Below are positions 60,301-64,000 of a stretch of DNA of 64,000 bases, piece after piece. This stretch comes from Leucaena leucocephala (taxonomy: Eukaryota > Streptophyta > Magnoliopsida > Fabales > Fabaceae), in contig CM073522.1 of the NCBI GenBank assembly GCA_037074615.1, positions 27,030,962-27,094,961 of the forward strand, given 5' to 3'. A program made the translations under genes and the position numbers. Each line of letters begins with the position of its first letter. Position 1 is the stretch's first letter. Below the pieces are notes generated by a model, which was not told where the DNA came from, did not search any database, and saw only the letters and a program-made list of their open reading frames with translations.

Positions 60301-62688
60301 TTTGAGAGGAATTCCCATTCCACACGTAATGACTTGTAATCTTTTCTTAAAAAATAAGGCTATTTTATTTTAAGATTATTTCAAACCAACCGTCCTAATA
60401 ATGAAAGTTGCTACTTGACAATTAAAAGCTGTTAAATAAAACTAAAAATAACGGTTAAGTTTAGCTTCTTCTGCAGTAGTGGAGGACTGGAGATTTGTAT
60501 AAAATACATCAAAGGAGGTTAGTATAGGTTTTTAAAATAAAAAGAAAGTCATGCAATTTAGACTAAATAGAGAGAAAGCTAGTATATTATACTCAATTTT
60601 AATAAGTTGATAATTTATGTTCTCGTATAGGTTTATGGCAAAACAATTGTTTTAAAAATTATCATATGACCTTGTTTTGGCCAACCTCATCATTTGATAT
60701 TCATTCAGGAAGGTGAGAAATGAATATAAATTGATTTAAAAAATATCTTTAATGTTTTAATTTCTTAAAAAATTACGAATAAAACATGATTTAAAATATT
60801 AAAAATAGTATAAAAAAGGACCAACCTTATCTTGAAAATTATAACACTTATATTTTTAAGATTGCAAAGAGTATAAAAAACTTTACAAAATTAAATTATG
60901 AGTAAGAAAGAATTTTCCACTTCACATACTTAGCATAACCCAACTGTTAAAAGTTGAATGAATAACATATAGATTTATGACAAAAAAACACGTATATATT
61001 GGGTATTTAATTTTTAATATAAGAGTTGATTGATTAATTTGTGTAGATTAAAAAATTGATATAAATCAATTAATTATTATCAAATCGAACATCTCAAGAC
61101 AAATTCATATTATATACTCTTTAATATATTAAAATTAGTCAATCAACTCTTATATTAAATATCAGAAGAATATATTATTAATAAGTTTTATAAGTTTATG
61201 TATATATTTGTTGTTATTAATGGGGGCAAGAGTATCAAGTTAATGACCAAAGATTTTGAAAAAGTCGAATCACGACTAACAAAGGAATTTATCTTTGCCG
61301 TTTTTGAGATGCACAAAAACAATGAGTCAATTATATTATGAACGGATAATTACAATGAGATTTTATGAAAGATTTAATTATCCTAAAATCTAGTGACGTT
61401 GAGTAGCTTGCAACGATAAGTCACCTTATAAAGAATGACAATTATTTTTACTACCCACTTATTATTAAATTGTTTTAGGGAATAAATATCTTCCATTAGA
61501 TCTCTAAGTAATTGTCCTTGTATAAAAGAATTTATAAAATTATATTATGACTATAAAAGAATTTTCCACGTCAAATATTTTTTTTTCACTTAATATTTCT
61601 ATGTAGAAAATTTGAAAGCTGGGACCATACTGATTGATCCCATAATAACCTAACTTTTTGGTGACTAAATCATTTCTTTAAAGCGTCACAAGTTTATGAT
61701 CCTTTTGAGTTATTTGAATTTTTAAATTTTTTTGCTAAATTTTATAAGTTTTCTAATTGTTTGCCGTAGTTGACAAACACAAAAAATAATAATGAAAGGC
61801 TTTAAAAAGTTGAATTATGATTAAAAGAAGATCTTGATTGATTATAACTTTGCCAATTTTAACACGCACAAAAATAACAACTCAATTGTGAAAGAGGTTT
61901 TTCTCCTGTACGTTAACAATTTAATGAATAGTCTCTTTCATTATTTGTGTTACTGTGTGGAAAATTTAAATTTAAAAGTTAGGACAAAAATAATATAGCA
62001 ATTAAAGAAGTTGGAATCCCATTTTACACGTTGAGACTAATAATCATGTGGTTCTTCTTTAGTCTCTAATCAACTTAACTCAATGACCACGTCCATTTTC
62101 TTTTTCATCATTATCCATTTATCCTATCACTTTTAATTTAATTTTCTTTCTTGACTTGGTTTGAACTATTTTTGGGAGAATAATATAATTAACAATCCCA
62201 TGAAAATTTTTCTAAAATAATCACAATCCCATTGACAATTCATTTTTTTTAGTCAATAAAGATTGATCATCCAATTGGTAAGAAATTGTCTCATAACCTA
62301 TAAAGTCATGAGTTCAAATCACTTTGCCGATATAAGGACCTTGTTAGTAGTTAATCTATAAGTATCTTTGCAAACACTCTTTGAACATAAAAGTATACTC
62401 TAGTCCTAGTAAACTTCTAAAACTCAACTTAGCTAAATTTTATTGTAACAAAAATACATGTGCATATATATACATATATGTTTTTATAGTAACAAAGTGT
62501 ATACAAAAATTATTTTGCCCAGGTACTTCAATCAATATTTTGATGAAATAATAAATTTTCTTTTGGATGCATAAAATAAAAGAAAATATAAATATCATTC
62601 ATTGTGTCCTAATTTTTATTGCTCATATTTATTAGGTTGCTAAACTTTGTAAGAAAATAACAAACTCTGTTTAGTGCACCAAAGCTCA
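57375..62688. other. AT-rich non-coding tail in copy C
   Basis: Copy of 11760-17073. Includes the foldback MITE at 61015-61157 and the SINE-like head at 62255-62445. No gene. Confidence 0.6.
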
Positions 62689-64000
62689 TTTTGATGTTTG
62701 TGATCCAATGAGTGTGAGGGCAATTCACGAAGTTTGGTATTTTATTACCTTTGTTGATAACTTTTCATGATATGGTCTTGTCTATTTGATCTCACATAAG
62801 TCTGAAACCCTTGAGTGTTTCAGACGATACATTAATGAGATAGATAATCAAACGGATAATAAAATCAAAGAATTATGCACTGATCAAGGTCTTGAATATT
62901 TCTTTGATAAATTTAAACAGCTACGTGAAGATGGCTCAAGCAAACCTGCCAATTTCATGTTGGGTGATGCTTTGTTAACAACAATCTTCATACTTAACCA
63001 TGTGCCTCCAAAATCAGTCGTTTTTACACCCTATAAGTTATGGACGAAACGCAAGCATGGGTTAATCATCCTTAGACCATAGGGGTCAGCAGGGTATATC
63101 CATGATGATTTGCATAAGTATGGGAAGATGGGTTTTAGAGGCAAGAGTGTATCTTTATAAGGTACTCTAAACAGTCAAAATTAAACATTTTCATAGGTGA
63201 AAATGAAGATGGAACAATGACTGAAATAGAATCGAGAGATGCTACATTTACTGAGACTAAATTTCCTAATAGAGAAGATGTTGACAGCACTGTATCTCTT
63301 TACAAAGAATAGGAATAAGAAAGTGTAGAACAAATTGTCAAACCAAAAATATCTAAATATATCAATATGAGTAGGAGCCAAGAAATGTCAATACAAATAT
63401 TGAAACAAAAGAAGAAAAATAAGCAGGCAACTCCAGTCAGAAGGAGTAACATGAATTGTGTTCCTAAGAGACACTTCTAAATAGAAGGAGAATCACTCCT
63501 AGTTACTCTAGAAGGGGATGATTAACCCCATTCTATACAAGAGGCCTTGTCAAGTCCTGCGGGAGGAGTGGAAGAAAGTAATAGAAGAAGAAATGGATTT
63601 AATGAAGAAGAACAAAGTCTGGGAGTTAGTTGATCTATCAAAAGGGCGTAAAGCCATTAGGAACAAGTGGTTTCTCAAAATTAAAAAAAATTAGATATAT
63701 AAATTCACAAATGCAAAGCTCGATTAGAAGCAAAGGAATATACACAATACGAAGGGATAGATTATGAGGCTATCTTCTCACCTGTTGTGCATTTCAATTC
63801 TATAAGACTTATTCTGGCAATAGTAAATAGTTTATATCTAGAATCATATCAGATGGATGTAAAAATTATATTTTTGAATGGTGATCTAGATTAAAAAATC
63901 TATATGGAACAACTATTAGTTTTCATTCAGAAAGGAATAGACAACAAGGTTTGTAAGTTCAAAAGGTCCATTTATGGACTAAAGCAATCATCCAGATAGT
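62689..64000 (+). pseudogene. Ty1/copia integrase-RT remnant, start of unit B in copy C
   Basis: Copy of 17074-18385, including the tandem junction at 62689 and the open integrase stretch at 62786-63082. It runs off the window within the RT region. Its presence proves that copy C carries the A/B junction and probably more of unit B beyond the window. Confidence 0.9.

Larger units (their letters stand above)
47937..64000 (+). repeat. Segmental copy C of 2368-18385 (runs off the window)
   Basis: From 47937 to the last base the sequence follows 2368-18385 almost letter for letter. The offset is 45569 at the start and 45615 at the end, explained by a few one-base indels and a 44-bp tandem duplication. 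I counted roughly a dozen substitutions in 16 kb. It includes LTR (from its 71st base), copia pol, inverted LTR piece, chitinase, AT-rich tail, tandem junction and the start of unit B. The left edge has an 8-base overlap (agaaaaag) with the flanking LTR. The right edge lies outside the window. Confidence 0.97.

Noticed and set aside
1..64000. CRISPR array, bacterial operon or phage region
   Set aside because: No regularly spaced repeats with unique spacers, no ribosome-binding sites or operon spacing. Introns, MITEs and plant gene families point to plant nuclear DNA.
1..64000. tRNA or rRNA genes
   Set aside because: Only pol III box-like SINE heads were seen (for example 16657-16706); none closes into a tRNA cloverleaf with a proper anticodon arm by eye.

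Overview
This window looks like nuclear DNA of a eudicot plant. It is AT-rich and gene-poor. It holds a plant class III (GH18) chitinase, a plant extracellular-LRR receptor-like protein gene, many decayed LTR retrotransposons, MITE-like foldbacks and an endogenous pararetrovirus fragment. I could not narrow the species. Only two protein genes look intact, and they are near-identical copies of the same acidic endochitinase gene (10770-11666 and 56385-57281, both minus strand). Every other recognisable gene is a pseudogene or a fragment.

Layout. Positions 1-656 hold a decayed, unrecognised acidic reading frame. 1170-8260 is a Ty1/copia element, broken at 2298-5279 by a long gypsy-like LTR. 8750-9770 is a second, inverted gypsy-like LTR piece. 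Chitinase copy A follows, then about 5.4 kb of AT-rich non-coding DNA. At 17074 the layout restarts: unit B (17074-28760) is an older, diverged tandem copy of unit A (about 5680-17073), with its own copia pol remnant and a 5'-truncated chitinase pseudogene. From 28760 to 33643 lies a broken receptor-like protein gene. Its promoter and first exon point backwards (29100-29483, minus), while the rest reads forward (30570-33643). 36050-38400 is the 3' part of a pararetrovirus with its promoter region. It lies beside a minus-strand Rab7 GTPase pseudogene (exons at 38979-39059 and 40969-41113). 43571-45195 holds scattered pieces of a mitochondrial ATP synthase beta gene, 45340-46483 a minus-strand copia pol fragment, and 46478-47936 an inverted gypsy-like LTR. 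From 47937 to the window end, unit A plus the start of unit B is repeated at roughly 99.9% identity to 2368-18385.

History read from the sequence. An about 11.4-kb block (copia remnant, chitinase, AT-rich tail) was tandemly duplicated long ago. One daughter lost the 5' end of its chitinase; the other later gained LTR insertions. A 16-kb stretch spanning the tandem junction was then copied again very recently, or the assembly has placed two alleles in series. The chitinases would be secreted, cell-wall-acting defence enzymes, and W-box cores upstream fit WRKY control. The receptor-like gene belongs to another immune-related family, but it carries at least six lesions plus an exon inversion. 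I see no functional link between the genes beyond shared location and shared duplication history.
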